A DNA stretch of 64,000 nucleotides from JAFGPS01 sp964570855. GTDB lineage: Bacteria; Planctomycetota; Phycisphaerae; Sedimentisphaerales; Anaerobacaceae. The stretch covers positions 1 through 64,000 of the forward strand of contig CAZMZR010000005.1 of NCBI GenBank assembly GCA_964570855.1. The letters are read 5' to 3'. Positions 26,290-34,911 of this stretch are shown one piece after another; the first letter of the stretch is position 1; each line of letters begins with the position of its first letter. The notes below the pieces were generated by a model, which was not told where the DNA came from, did not search any database, and saw nothing but the letters and a program-made list of their open reading frames with translations. The position numbers and the translations under genes are program-made.

Positions 26290-26603
26290 TCTTGATTCGG
26301 TTCTCTAAATACAATAAAAGGCGATTAATTATAACAAAGCCCGGAAATTGATTCAGCCGAAAAAACTGTATATACCGATTTCCGGTGCCTTTATTTTATA
26401 ATAGACGTGCTGATAACCATTTCGTTTCGTATTTTTCTGTTTTTTTCTTAAAAAAATATTTGCAGCTTTTTATCTTCAGGTCCATGTATGCTGAAGATTC
26501 GCTAATCCAATTCCTGTGCAAACTTCTTGATTTTATTTCTCAATCAATTAAAATCAAATAAAAGCCTTAAAGGCTCCCTTTTTAAAAAGTTGCGAGGTAA
26601 TTT
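26290..26603. other. Divergent promoter region of a selenoprotein gene and selA
   Basis: 314 bp, AT-rich, between the leftward selenoprotein gene and rightward selAB. It must carry both promoters. I see GCGAGG before the selA ATG as Shine-Dalgarno. I found no convincing SECIS-like leader or operator. Confidence 0.5.
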
Positions 26604-28025
26604 ATGACAAAGCATAACAAGTCTCCCGCCGGCGCACTTGAGAAACTACCTTCGGTCGATACTATCCTGAAGAATCTCGAACTGGAGAATTTAATTTCCG
26701 AGGCGGGCAGACAAGTCGTTGTCGATTCGATTCGCCGGGCGATTGACCAGGTCAGGCAAATTCTGATTTCCGGACCGGAAGTAGAAATGGATGAAGATAC
26801 GATTGTTCGACAAATCATAACCGAAACGAAACGCTCTATAAATGCATTCGGAAAACCTTTCTACCGGAAAGTTATCAATGCGACCGGCATCATTTTACAT
26901 ACGGGTCTCGGTCGCGCGGTCCTGCCGGCTAAAGCACTGCAACAGATTCGGGAAGAATTGTCCGGATATTCGCTGCTCCAGTTGGGTACCGAGACCGGCA
27001 AACGCTCGAAACGGGATGAGTATATCGGGCAGCTTTTACGTAAGTTGACCGGCGCCGAAGCCGCCACCGTTGTCAACAACAACGCCGCCGCTACGAGTAT
27101 CGTATTAAATACCGTTGCCAAGGATAAAGAGGTGATAGTCTCTCGCGGCCAGCTCGTCGAGATCGGCGGTTCGTTCCGCCTGCCGGATGTCATGGCTTTT
27201 AGCGGCGCCAAACTCATCGAGATCGGGACAACCAACAAGACGCACGCGCGTGACTACGTCAGTGCAATCACCGAAAATACCGCGGCCATTCTCCGCGTCC
27301 ATCCGAGCAATTATAAAATTCAGGGCTTTTCTTCGGAAGTGCCGCTGGATGAGCTTGTTGAGATAGCACATTCGCACGAGCTTGTTATGATTGACGACGT
27401 CGGGGCCGGCGCGCTTGTCGATTTTTCCCAATTCGGATTTGAGCCTGAACCTACCCTTGCCGAATCAATCGGTAAGGGCGCTGATATTGTCACTTCGAGC
27501 GCCGACAAGCTGATAGGCGCATCTCAGGGCGGAATCATTCTCGGCAGGGCGAAACTGATAGAGGCCATACGAAAGAACCAGTTTGCCAGGATCGTGCGGG
27601 TCGGCAAACTCACACTTGCCGCACTGGAAGCGACCTTGAAGCTGTTTCTCGATGTATCGGTCGCACTCCGTGAGGTTCCGACTTTGCAGATGTTGATGCG
27701 TAACGCCTCGGAGATCAAAAAACAGGCCGAATCTATTACCTCGCAGTTAGAAAAGAAAATCACCGGCGCCGAGGTCACTACAATCGGCGGTTTTTCGCAG
27801 ATGGGAAGCGGCTCGCTTCCTGCGCAGAATCTGGCGACCACCTTAGTGGCGATACGGCCGGAAAAGATTTCCGCAGAATCGCTGGCGAAACAGCTCCGCC
27901 AATACGAGACCCCGGTATTTGCCCGCATCCAGAACGACCGGGTTCTTATCGATCCGAGGACTTTGCTTGCCGGGGACGAAGATATTCTTATCAAAGCGTT
28001 GCTTGAAATTCTCGGCAGGGATTAA
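26604..28025 (+). CDS. selA: L-seryl-tRNA(Sec) selenium transferase
   Basis: 473 aa PLP enzyme that converts Ser-tRNA(Sec) to Sec-tRNA(Sec) with selenophosphate. The family hallmarks are the N-terminal helical tRNA-binding domain with LPSVDTIL, INATGIILHTGLGRA (about 91-105), NNNAAATSIVLN, and the PLP lysine in SSADKLIGASQGG (Lys302). The length is normal. It is followed 8 bp later by selB, the usual selAB operon. Confidence 0.97.
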   Translation: MTKHNKSPAGALEKLPSVDTILKNLELENLISEAGRQVVVDSIRRAIDQVRQILISGPEVEMDEDTIVRQIITETKRSINAFGKPFYRKVINATGIILHTGLGRAVLPAKALQQIREELSGYSLLQLGTETGKRSKRDEYIGQLLRKLTGAEAATVVNNNAAATSIVLNTVAKDKEVIVSRGQLVEIGGSFRLPDVMAFSGAKLIEIGTTNKTHARDYVSAITENTAAILRVHPSNYKIQGFSSEVPLDELVEIAHSHELVMIDDVGAGALVDFSQFGFEPEPTLAESIGKGADIVTSSADKLIGASQGGIILGRAKLIEAIRKNQFARIVRVGKLTLAALEATLKLFLDVSVALREVPTLQMLMRNASEIKKQAESITSQLEKKITGAEVTTIGGFSQMGSGSLPAQNLATTLVAIRPEKISAESLAKQLRQYETPVFARIQNDRVLIDPRTLLAGDEDILIKALLEILGRD

Positions 28026-28033
28026 TAATATCC

Positions 28034-29956
28034 ATGAGCACAGTACAATTTAACATCACGCTCGGCACCGCCGGCCATATCGACCATGGCAAGACGGCCC
28101 TGATTAAATGCCTGACCGGATGTGATACGGACCGGCTCAAAGCCGAGAAGGAACGAGGGATGTCAATCGACCTTGGGTTTGCGCCGTGTACGGTTTCCGA
28201 CCTTGAAGTCGGTATAGTCGATGTCCCCGGGCATGAAAATTTTATCAAGACGATGGTCGCCGGGGCCAGCGGCATCGACGGTGTGATTTTCGTTATCGCC
28301 GCCGATGACGGCGTTATGCCGCAGACCCGCGAGCATCTCGATATTCTGACTTTACTCGGTGTCGAACACGGTATTGTGGCTTTGACCAAAGCCGATTGCG
28401 TCGGGCCTGACAGACTCGAGAGTGTAACCGCCGAGATAAAAGATTTTCTTGTCGGTACTTTCCTGGAAAACGCCCCGATTATTCCCGTATCCAGTATAAC
28501 AGGACAGGGCTTCGATACTTTTTCCGAGGCCCTCAAAGAGCTTGTAAATTCAATCGAGCCAAAGAAAACGGACGGCGTGTTCAGGCTGCCGGTCGAGAGG
28601 GCTTTTTCCGTCAAGGGCTACGGCACGGTCGTTTCCGGGATACCTGTCTGCGGCTCGGTAAAAATCAGCGATGAGGTAATGCTTTTCCCGCAGGGCGTAA
28701 AAGGGCGCATCAAGGCTATACAGGTTTACAAACGACAAAGTGACAGGGCCATGGTCGGTCAGTGCGCAGCGCTTAATGTCCCCCAGTGGGACTACAAGAC
28801 CATCGAGAGAGGCTGTTGTGTGACTGACGGCGAATATTTCGCGCCCCGGCAGTGGTTTCTCTGTAAGCTGCGGATTCTCGCCGGTATCAAATCGCCGCTA
28901 AAGAACGGCGCTAAAATCAAATTTCATACCGGCACATCCGAAGTGGTTGCGACGGTATATTTACTGCAGGGCAACAATATCGCCGCCGGTGACGAGTCGA
29001 TTATCCAGGTCAAATTGAGTGAACCTGTCGTGGCCGGTCCCGGCGACCGCTTCATATTGCGATCTCTTTCACCCATGCAGACTATCGGCGGCGGAATGAT
29101 AATTGAGGCGATTTCCGGAAAACTCAGGCGGAATCGTCCCGGTGTATTTGAAGATGCTCAGGAACGTGCAAAAGCAGTATTGAGCAGCATGGATTTTATT
29201 GAATATGCGATAAGAACCGCCGAATCGATTGCTGTCGGCCAAACCGGATTGTCGGTTCGGACAAAAACACCGCCGAATTCTTTGAATGCTGTTCTCGAAG
29301 AGCTTAGCAGCCTGGGCAACATATTGGATTTAGGCTCGAAGCTGTATATCCATCGTGACACGCTCGGTGACACCCGGCGGCGATTGCTTGATATTGTCGG
29401 CCAGTTTCATCGGGAAAAGCCAGAGAGCCCGGGGCTCGGTCCCGAGCAGCTTTACGAGGTGTCCGGATTAAAAAAGGATGTTTTCGACGGCCTGCTCAGG
29501 CTTCTTATCGCGCAGGGCGAACTCATCGAGAAAAAGCATCGCATAGCTTTGCCCGGGCACCGTGAGTCCTTCAGCGATGACGAACAGGAGCTGGCCCGGA
29601 ATATCGAATCTCTTTTTAAAGCTCGTCTTTTTAATCCGCCTGACCGGCAGGAAATCATCGAGCGGTCGAAAGCGGCTTCGGATAAGGTGCAAAGAATCAT
29701 TAAGATACTTATAGAGCAGGAACGTCTTGTCCGTGTCGATAAAGACATGTATTTCCATTGTGACGGCGTTGAGAAGGCTCGCGATATTTTGGTTTCGTAC
29801 ATTACCGAGCAGGGCGGTCTTGAGAGTGTCAAATTCAAATATCTTCTTGATACGACCAGGAAGTTCGCCATTCCGCTTCTTGATTATTTCGACAGAATAA
29901 ACGTGACCCGACGGTCCGGCTATACCCGATATTTAAGAACACTGCCGTCCGGGTGA
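28034..29956 (+). CDS. selB: Selenocysteine-specific elongation factor SelB
   Basis: 640 aa GTPase that brings Sec-tRNA(Sec) to UGA codons next to a SECIS hairpin. G1 is GTAGHIDHGKT, G3 is DVPGHENF and G4 is TKAD; the long C-terminal half carries the winged-helix repeats that bind SECIS RNA. The length is as usual for bacterial SelB. The RNA element it should recognise here appears to be a UGG triloop hairpin (see the four SECIS-like features). Confidence 0.97.
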   Translation: MSTVQFNITLGTAGHIDHGKTALIKCLTGCDTDRLKAEKERGMSIDLGFAPCTVSDLEVGIVDVPGHENFIKTMVAGASGIDGVIFVIAADDGVMPQTREHLDILTLLGVEHGIVALTKADCVGPDRLESVTAEIKDFLVGTFLENAPIIPVSSITGQGFDTFSEALKELVNSIEPKKTDGVFRLPVERAFSVKGYGTVVSGIPVCGSVKISDEVMLFPQGVKGRIKAIQVYKRQSDRAMVGQCAALNVPQWDYKTIERGCCVTDGEYFAPRQWFLCKLRILAGIKSPLKNGAKIKFHTGTSEVVATVYLLQGNNIAAGDESIIQVKLSEPVVAGPGDRFILRSLSPMQTIGGGMIIEAISGKLRRNRPGVFEDAQERAKAVLSSMDFIEYAIRTAESIAVGQTGLSVRTKTPPNSLNAVLEELSSLGNILDLGSKLYIHRDTLGDTRRRLLDIVGQFHREKPESPGLGPEQLYEVSGLKKDVFDGLLRLLIAQGELIEKKHRIALPGHRESFSDDEQELARNIESLFKARLFNPPDRQEIIERSKAASDKVQRIIKILIEQERLVRVDKDMYFHCDGVEKARDILVSYITEQGGLESVKFKYLLDTTRKFAIPLLDYFDRINVTRRSGYTRYLRTLPSG

Positions 29957-30003
29957 CAGAGTCGGAGTACTGGAAGTTTTTTAATATCGATTTGGATATA
30001 AAA

Positions 30004-30264
30004 ATGCGATTTGGGATATTTTCACTGATAATGTTGCTTATGACCGGAGCAGTAATACTGGTGATGTTTTTAATTCAGCCCGGGTGAGGTAATCCTCTCA
30101 ACGCCCTTGGAGGGTTGCTAATAATTTTCTCATATTCGGTTTCAGTGATGTTTGGTATAACCGGCATTATTTTCGACAAAAGTAAGTTGCTTGCGATTAT
30201 TGTCACCGCGGCCGCCGTTATGCCCATAATACTTTATCTGTATCTGTTTGTACTGACAGTTTGA
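30004..30264 (+). CDS. Small membrane protein with in-frame TGA, possible selenoprotein or fresh pseudogene
   Basis: An 86-residue frame starting 47 bp after selB, interrupted by TGA at 30085-30087 (residue 28). It aligns without gaps to the neighbour at 30392-30679, including the part after the TGA (VSVMFGITGIIFD versus VSLMFGIIGVLFD). The neighbour has Trp (TGG) at the TGA position. Immediately after the TGA is a long hairpin (30088-30119) with a bulged U and a 5-nt loop, which resembles a SECIS but has a loop unlike the other four. Its Shine-Dalgarno is weak. Either it is a selenoprotein or a TGG-to-TGA change has just inactivated it. Two membrane helices are predicted by eye. Confidence 0.45.
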
Positions 30265-30391
30265 TAGTCTGTTATATCAAACCTGCGTTAATACCGAAGA
30301 TTCGAATAATTAACTGTTGACTGATTGAAAAGTTGTTTATATAAACTAAGAGTAAAAGTGTTATCGGCATATTTTTCTCTTGGGAGTAAAA

Positions 30392-30679
30392 ATGCTTTTT
30401 GGTAAACTTTCTGCGATTTTTATTGCTGTTGCTGGTGCCGTTTTTCTGACAATCTGGATACTTCAGCCCGAATGGGGCAGTCCTTTTCTGGTTCTTGGAC
30501 TATTGGTACTATTGTTCTGCGTTCCGGTGTCTTTGATGTTTGGTATTATCGGAGTTCTGTTCGATAGTAAAAAATGGCTTGCAATGATAACCACCGCCAT
30601 CGCCGGAGTACCTTTGATTATCTTTCTGTATTCGCTGGCAATGCGTATGGGGCTTTTTACGGTGTTTTTTGTCTTCTGA
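30392..30679 (+). CDS. Small membrane hypothetical protein
   Basis: 95 aa with about three hydrophobic segments (residues 5-25, 30-55, 62-90). The ATG at 30392 is preceded by GGGAG, which decides this start over an in-frame TTG at 30380. It is a paralogue of the TGA-interrupted gene at 30004, so the two form a tandem duplication. Function unknown. Confidence 0.65.
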   Translation: MLFGKLSAIFIAVAGAVFLTIWILQPEWGSPFLVLGLLVLLFCVPVSLMFGIIGVLFDSKKWLAMITTAIAGVPLIIFLYSLAMRMGLFTVFFVF

Positions 30680-30874
30680 GCACAGGAAATAAACACTCAG
30701 CGATAAAATCGCTGTTTATAGTATTTGTTCCCGTCCATAAACGTTTTTTTATTGAATTATAATGACATCAATCTTTCTGGTCGAAATACAGTCTATCTGG
30801 TACAATTGTTGTAATTCCTGTAATAACTGTTCTTAAGTTATTGTTGAATGTTCCGGGCTGTTCGAGGATGAATC

Positions 30875-31135
30875 TTGTCTGAGGCCAAAAAGTTAACTCC
30901 GATAGGGGCGACGGCAAAAAAAGCTGGCATTTCCCGGCAATCTTTGCAATATTATCTCATGGTCGGGTTGCTTGAGCCGACGGAGGTGACGCCTACCGGA
31001 AGACGGATGTTCGACCAAAAGGCTGTTGAAAGGATTAAAATAATAAAAAAACTCAATGAAAGCGGTTATCCTTTGCGTGCCATAAGGGAATTGTTTATGG
31101 AAGGCCGCACTAATTTGAAAGGAAGCGAACAGTGA
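30875..31135 (+). CDS. MerR-family-like regulator
   Basis: 86 aa, starting from a TTG with GAGG upstream. It is a minimal MerR-type winged helix-turn-helix: GATAKKAGISRQSLQYYLMVGLLEP is the recognition unit (positions about 8-32), then RRMFDQKAVERIKIIKKLNESGYPLRAIREL. There is no effector domain. It overlaps the MlaD gene by 4 bp, so the two are co-transcribed and it may autoregulate that unit. Confidence 0.75.
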   Translation: MSEAKKLTPIGATAKKAGISRQSLQYYLMVGLLEPTEVTPTGRRMFDQKAVERIKIIKKLNESGYPLRAIRELFMEGRTNLKGSEQ

Positions 31136-32199
31136 GTGATTATGAAACCACGCAAAAAAGACGTAATATAGTTGTGGGCTTTTTTGTGATAATAGGTGCT
31201 TGTGCACTGGTATGGTTGATTTTTAAGTTCGGTGATTTGCCGACGTTCGTAACAAAGCTTGATTCCTTCCAGCTATTCGTTCAATTCCCCACGGCATCCG
31301 GCGTGCAGAGAGATACACCCGTACAGTTTTGCGGTTATCAAGTCGGCCGAGTCACTAAGGTTATGGCTCCGGAGGTAAGAGAAGAACTTACCGACGGCGA
31401 CAAGACCGGCAGGGAGTATTATCAAACGGTGGTTATTCTTAGTATAGACAAAGCTTATAAAACAATTCCGTCGAATGTTGAAGTTAAACTGATGACGCGC
31501 GGCTTAGGCAGCAGCTATATCGAAATCAAGCAGACCCCCGGAAAAGAAACGATTCCGCAGGATCCGAATAGACCGGAAACAAAATTTCTTGTGGACAAGA
31601 TGTGGCTTCAGGGTTCGGCCGGCATGACCAGTGAATTTTTCCCGGAGGAAAGTCAGAAAAAGCTGGACGAGTTGATCGAGGGTGTGAATGAGCTTGTTAC
31701 CAACGCAAATGATATAATCGGCGACCAGGCGAACAAGGACAACTTCAAACAAATCCTGGCGAATCTTAATAATACGACGGAACAGCTTCAGGGGACTTTG
31801 GATGAGATTCGAAAGTTAGCTGCAACCGGGACTTCCACCCTGGAAAAAGCCGATGCTAAAATTGAACAGGCGGTGACCGCCGTTGTCGATACGAGCGAGG
31901 ATATTCGGAAACTGGCAACGACCGGAACGGAAACTCTTAAGAGTGTGGATGATAAATCGGAAAGGCTCATTGTTGCAATGGTTGAGACGAGCGAACAACT
32001 CAGCGGAGCGATGGGAGAGCTTCGGTTGGTGCTGGAAAAGGTCAACAACGGCCAGGGTTCCGCTGCTAAAATACTAAACGACGGCAGGTTCTATGAAAAC
32101 CTGCTGGAAAACACCGAGCAACTCCAGCAGTTGCTGGAAGAGATGAAGACCTTCGTCGAAGAGTTGCGCGAAAAGGGAATCAAAACCAAGCTCTTCTAA
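31132..32199 (+). CDS. MlaD/Mce-domain lipid transport protein
   Basis: 355 aa. One N-terminal membrane helix (about 12-32) is followed by an Mce/MlaD domain (about 40-135, with VQFPTASGVQRDTPVQFCGYQVGRV quoted in part: GVQRDTPVQF, GYQVGRV), then a long helical coiled-coil tail (about 180-350) with internal repeats of TSE/TLEK heptads. Such proteins form hexameric tubes for phospholipid transport between membranes. It starts at a GTG overlapping the regulator. No Mla permease or ATPase is adjacent. Confidence 0.82.
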   Translation: MSDYETTQKRRNIVVGFFVIIGACALVWLIFKFGDLPTFVTKLDSFQLFVQFPTASGVQRDTPVQFCGYQVGRVTKVMAPEVREELTDGDKTGREYYQTVVILSIDKAYKTIPSNVEVKLMTRGLGSSYIEIKQTPGKETIPQDPNRPETKFLVDKMWLQGSAGMTSEFFPEESQKKLDELIEGVNELVTNANDIIGDQANKDNFKQILANLNNTTEQLQGTLDEIRKLAATGTSTLEKADAKIEQAVTAVVDTSEDIRKLATTGTETLKSVDDKSERLIVAMVETSEQLSGAMGELRLVLEKVNNGQGSAAKILNDGRFYENLLENTEQLQQLLEEMKTFVEELREKGIKTKLF

Positions 32200-32488
32200 G
32201 TGTTTTTTTGCCTTATTACTCCACAGTGGAACATCCGCCCTGCCTGTAGTGAGCTATGTCGAACAAGGCACTGTCGAATGGGAAGAATCCAGGTCATGGG
32301 GTTTAATTCTGCATGGTTTGTTACATTTCTTCCATTGGCCTAAACTAACAATAGTTCTTTAACATTTCTGTTATATACATAAACTGTGTGTCACATTCAT
32401 ACTATTACACTGAGCAAGGACCAAGACTCATTTGACGGTTTTAATTACTGCCGGGGGCAAAAAGGGCAGATGAGAACTTTTAATCGGG
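32200..32488. other. Intergenic region before an insertion
   Basis: I see nothing gene-like here. It ends at the left copy of the 90-bp repeat. Confidence 0.5.
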
Positions 32489-32613
32489 AAAAATTGGTAA
32501 ATTGAGTATTGGACGGGGCGGCGAGTTGTCGGTAAAATACCCGCCGTGAAAGTGTACCCGTTAAAGTTCAGGCCGATACACTAAATTTTCCTGCATATAT
32601 TTTTATTACCAAA

Positions 32614-32707
32614 TTACCATACAAATACGAAGAATTGCAAATTTGTATGACAACCCATTGACCTTGTTACCATACAAAGTATAATATATCACAAATTGTA
32701 TGGTAAC
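32614..32707 (+). promoter_or_regulatory. Promoter with palindromic operator
   Basis: A -35 box TTGACC (32658-32663) and -10 box TATAAT (32680-32685) are 16 bp apart. The -10 is enclosed by a perfect 12-bp inverted repeat: GTTACCATACAA at 32666-32677 and TTGTATGGTAAC at 32696-32707. A third half-site TTACCATACAA lies at 32614-32624. A repressor binding here would block RNA polymerase, so the module looks autoregulated. Confidence 0.75.
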
Positions 32708-32731
32708 TGCTGTGAGGCCAAAGGAAACAAA

Positions 32732-33052
32732 ATGAAAGTCATAAAAAGCGTGTTGAAAGAAGAACTGGCCAATTCTTTGGCAATGAAAAAGGACTATGAG
32801 AAGGAACTGGCTAAATTGCCCAAAGGTTCATTGATAAAAAAGAGCGTAAAAAATAACGAGTACTATTATTTGGTTGTACGAGAAAAAGGTAAAGTTAAAT
32901 TCATTTATAAAGGTAAGAAAGTCAGTGACAAAGAAATACGAAAGTATGAACAGGCCAAAGAATACCGGGCAAAATACAGGAAACTTCTTTCTGAGGTAAA
33001 GAAACAGATAAAGTTCCTGAGGAGCACATTACGTGGAAAAAAGTCAGTATGA
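32732..33052 (+). CDS. Small basic hypothetical protein of a nucleotidyltransferase module
   Basis: 106 aa, Lys-rich, mostly helical, with a central hairpin (GSLIKKSVKNNEYYYLVVREKGKV in parts: NEYYYLVVREKGKV). The ATG at 32732 follows AAAGGAAAC. It overlaps the next gene by 20 bp, so the two are translationally coupled. It may be the small partner or antitoxin-like component of the module. I do not recognise a domain. Confidence 0.6.
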   Translation: MKVIKSVLKEELANSLAMKKDYEKELAKLPKGSLIKKSVKNNEYYYLVVREKGKVKFIYKGKKVSDKEIRKYEQAKEYRAKYRKLLSEVKKQIKFLRSTLRGKKSV

Positions 33053-33716
33053 TTTGTGTGTAGAAGTTCTGCATCGGCTGGATAAAGCAGGCATATTAAA
33101 GGATATTGTTATTGTGGGCAGTTGGTGTACCTTTTTTTATAAGAATTATTTTGCCGGCCAGAAGTATATGGCCTCACTGACAACCCGGGGTATGGACTTA
33201 CTAATCCCTCAACCGCGAGCTATTAAAGCGAAAGTTGATGTCGCTGAATTGCTGAAAGATCTGGGCTTTATTGTTGGATTCACCGGATCACAAGGGTATA
33301 TCAGATTGGAACATCCGCAACTAATCGTTGAATTCCTGGTTCCTGAACGAGGCAGAGGTTCGAATAGGCCTTATTCTTTATCACAACTTGGCTTGAATGC
33401 TCAGTCTCTTAGGCTTCTTGAGTTTCTCTCTAAAGATACTATTAAATCCAAAGTTGGTTCAATAACGGTTACACTTCCCCACCCGGCAAATTTTGCTTTA
33501 CATAAATTGCTTGTTATGGGCAGAAGACCTGAAGCAGAAAAAAAGGCAAAAGATAAGGATGCCGCGACAAAAATACTTTGTGCCCTGATAGATTCGGAAC
33601 AAAGCAGTACAATTAAAAATGTATTCCAGGCAATGCCCAAAAGGTTGCAGGGCATAGTGCAAAAGCAACTGACAGATATAACCGAGAAGAAAATTCTTGA
33701 AGTTTTGAAGACATAA
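33033..33716 (+). CDS. Nucleotidyltransferase-fold protein (GSU2403/NTP_transf_8-like)
   Basis: 227 aa. The N-terminal part has a nucleotidyltransferase-like core: IVIVGSWCTFFYKNYF (about 26-41), then TTRGMDLLIPQP with a candidate Asp, then a strand LIVEFLVPERGRG. The C-terminal half is helical. Family relatives are often encoded on mobile or defence-associated islands. It is the second gene of a module with its own operator, inside a segment flanked by perfect repeats. A toxin-antitoxin or defence role is possible but unproven. Confidence 0.65.
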   Translation: MEKSQYDLCVEVLHRLDKAGILKDIVIVGSWCTFFYKNYFAGQKYMASLTTRGMDLLIPQPRAIKAKVDVAELLKDLGFIVGFTGSQGYIRLEHPQLIVEFLVPERGRGSNRPYSLSQLGLNAQSLRLLEFLSKDTIKSKVGSITVTLPHPANFALHKLLVMGRRPEAEKKAKDKDAATKILCALIDSEQSSTIKNVFQAMPKRLQGIVQKQLTDITEKKILEVLKT

Positions 33717-33953
33717 TAGACAGTAAAAAAAGCTACTCTGTGTACGAGTTACCTTCAAAAGTGCTCTCGATCTGCTCATCGTATATAATCATTGCAAAGG
33801 AGGCAATCGGCCACAGGAACCTAATAGACATGCACATTAGCAGATGAGTATGATTTCTTCAAAGTGGGATCGGCGGTTTAGAAATAATAATCTGAAAAAA
33901 ATTGGTAAATTGAGTATTGGACGGGGCGGCGAGTTGTCGGTAAAATACCCGCC

Positions 33954-34901
33954 GTGAAAGTGTACCCGTTAAAGTTCAGGCCGATATATAAACAGCGAAT
34001 CTGGGGTGGGCAGAAGCTGCGTGAAGTTTTCGGTAAGGATTTGCCGCCGGATCAGAAAATCGGCGAAAGCTGGGAACTGGCCGATTTGCCTCAGGACAAA
34101 TCCGTCATCGCCAACGGCGAACTAAAAGGGAAGACCCTCATCTCGGCGATTAATCAGTATCCGGTTGAAATCACCGGCGAACCTTATTTCGAATCGCCGT
34201 TCCCATTGCTTATCAAATTCTTAGATGCCCAGGATTTTCTGAGCGTTCAGGTCCATCCCGATAAGCAGACGGTCGAACGAATGGGCCAGGGGCAGCCCAA
34301 AACCGAATGCTGGTATATAATTTTAGCCGAGCCGGATGCGGTGATTTATAAAGGGCTCAGGAAAGGAGTCACAAAATCGCAGTTCGCCGAAGCGATTGAA
34401 AAGGGCAATGTCGCCGATTTGTTAGCCAGGGTGCCGGTCGAAGCGGGGCAGTGTCACTTCCTTCCCGCCGGCACGGCACACGCCATCGGGCCGGGGCTTG
34501 TAATAGCAGAGATTCAATTACCATCGGATACGACGTATCGCGTCTTCGACTGGAACAGAGTGGACCAGACCGGCAGGCCCAGAGAGCTGCATATCGAGCA
34601 GGCGCTGGAGAGCATCCACTTTAATAGTTCTGAGGACGAACTTCCCGTGACAACGATAGGGCGGCTTGTAAATTGCGAGTTTTTCTCTATAGACAAGGGA
34701 CATCAGGCCAAAAGCTGTGAGGTGCTTCTTTCACTGGGTGAAATAAGAGTGCTGATTATCCTCACCGGCTCCGGCACGATCCTCGGAACCGATGGTTACA
34801 ACGTGGAATTCAAAGCCGGTGAGTGTCTGCTCATACCCGCTGCGTATGAAGGGGCGATGCGATTTGCCGATAATTCAGAATATTTAACGGTAACCATTTG
34901 A
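33954..34901 (+). CDS. manA: Mannose-6-phosphate isomerase, type I (short form)
   Basis: 315 aa cupin enzyme converting fructose-6-P and mannose-6-P for GDP-mannose synthesis. Metal-site motifs are QVHPDKQ, KTECWY and GTAHAIG. The GTG start is supported by the product's usual opening (YPLKFRPIYKQRIWGG). The length fits the short Bacillus-type enzyme. Its 5' end is duplicated upstream by the insertion at 32.5 kb, but this copy is intact. It starts a polysaccharide-sugar block. Confidence 0.92.
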   Translation: MKVYPLKFRPIYKQRIWGGQKLREVFGKDLPPDQKIGESWELADLPQDKSVIANGELKGKTLISAINQYPVEITGEPYFESPFPLLIKFLDAQDFLSVQVHPDKQTVERMGQGQPKTECWYIILAEPDAVIYKGLRKGVTKSQFAEAIEKGNVADLLARVPVEAGQCHFLPAGTAHAIGPGLVIAEIQLPSDTTYRVFDWNRVDQTGRPRELHIEQALESIHFNSSEDELPVTTIGRLVNCEFFSIDKGHQAKSCEVLLSLGEIRVLIILTGSGTILGTDGYNVEFKAGECLLIPAAYEGAMRFADNSEYLTVTI

Positions 34902-34911
34902 TCGATTGAAG

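Larger units (their letters stand above)
32489..33986. repeat. 90-bp perfect direct repeats bounding a 1.4-kb insertion
   Basis: 32489-32578 and 33897-33986 are identical over 90 bp and lie 1408 bp apart. The repeat is the manA leader plus its first 11 codons, starting at the GTG in each copy (32546 and 33954). The right copy leads into intact manA; the left copy hits a TAA one codon after the repeat. The segment between carries a promoter and two genes, consistent with a recent insertion that duplicated its target or integrated by homology. Confidence 0.85.
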
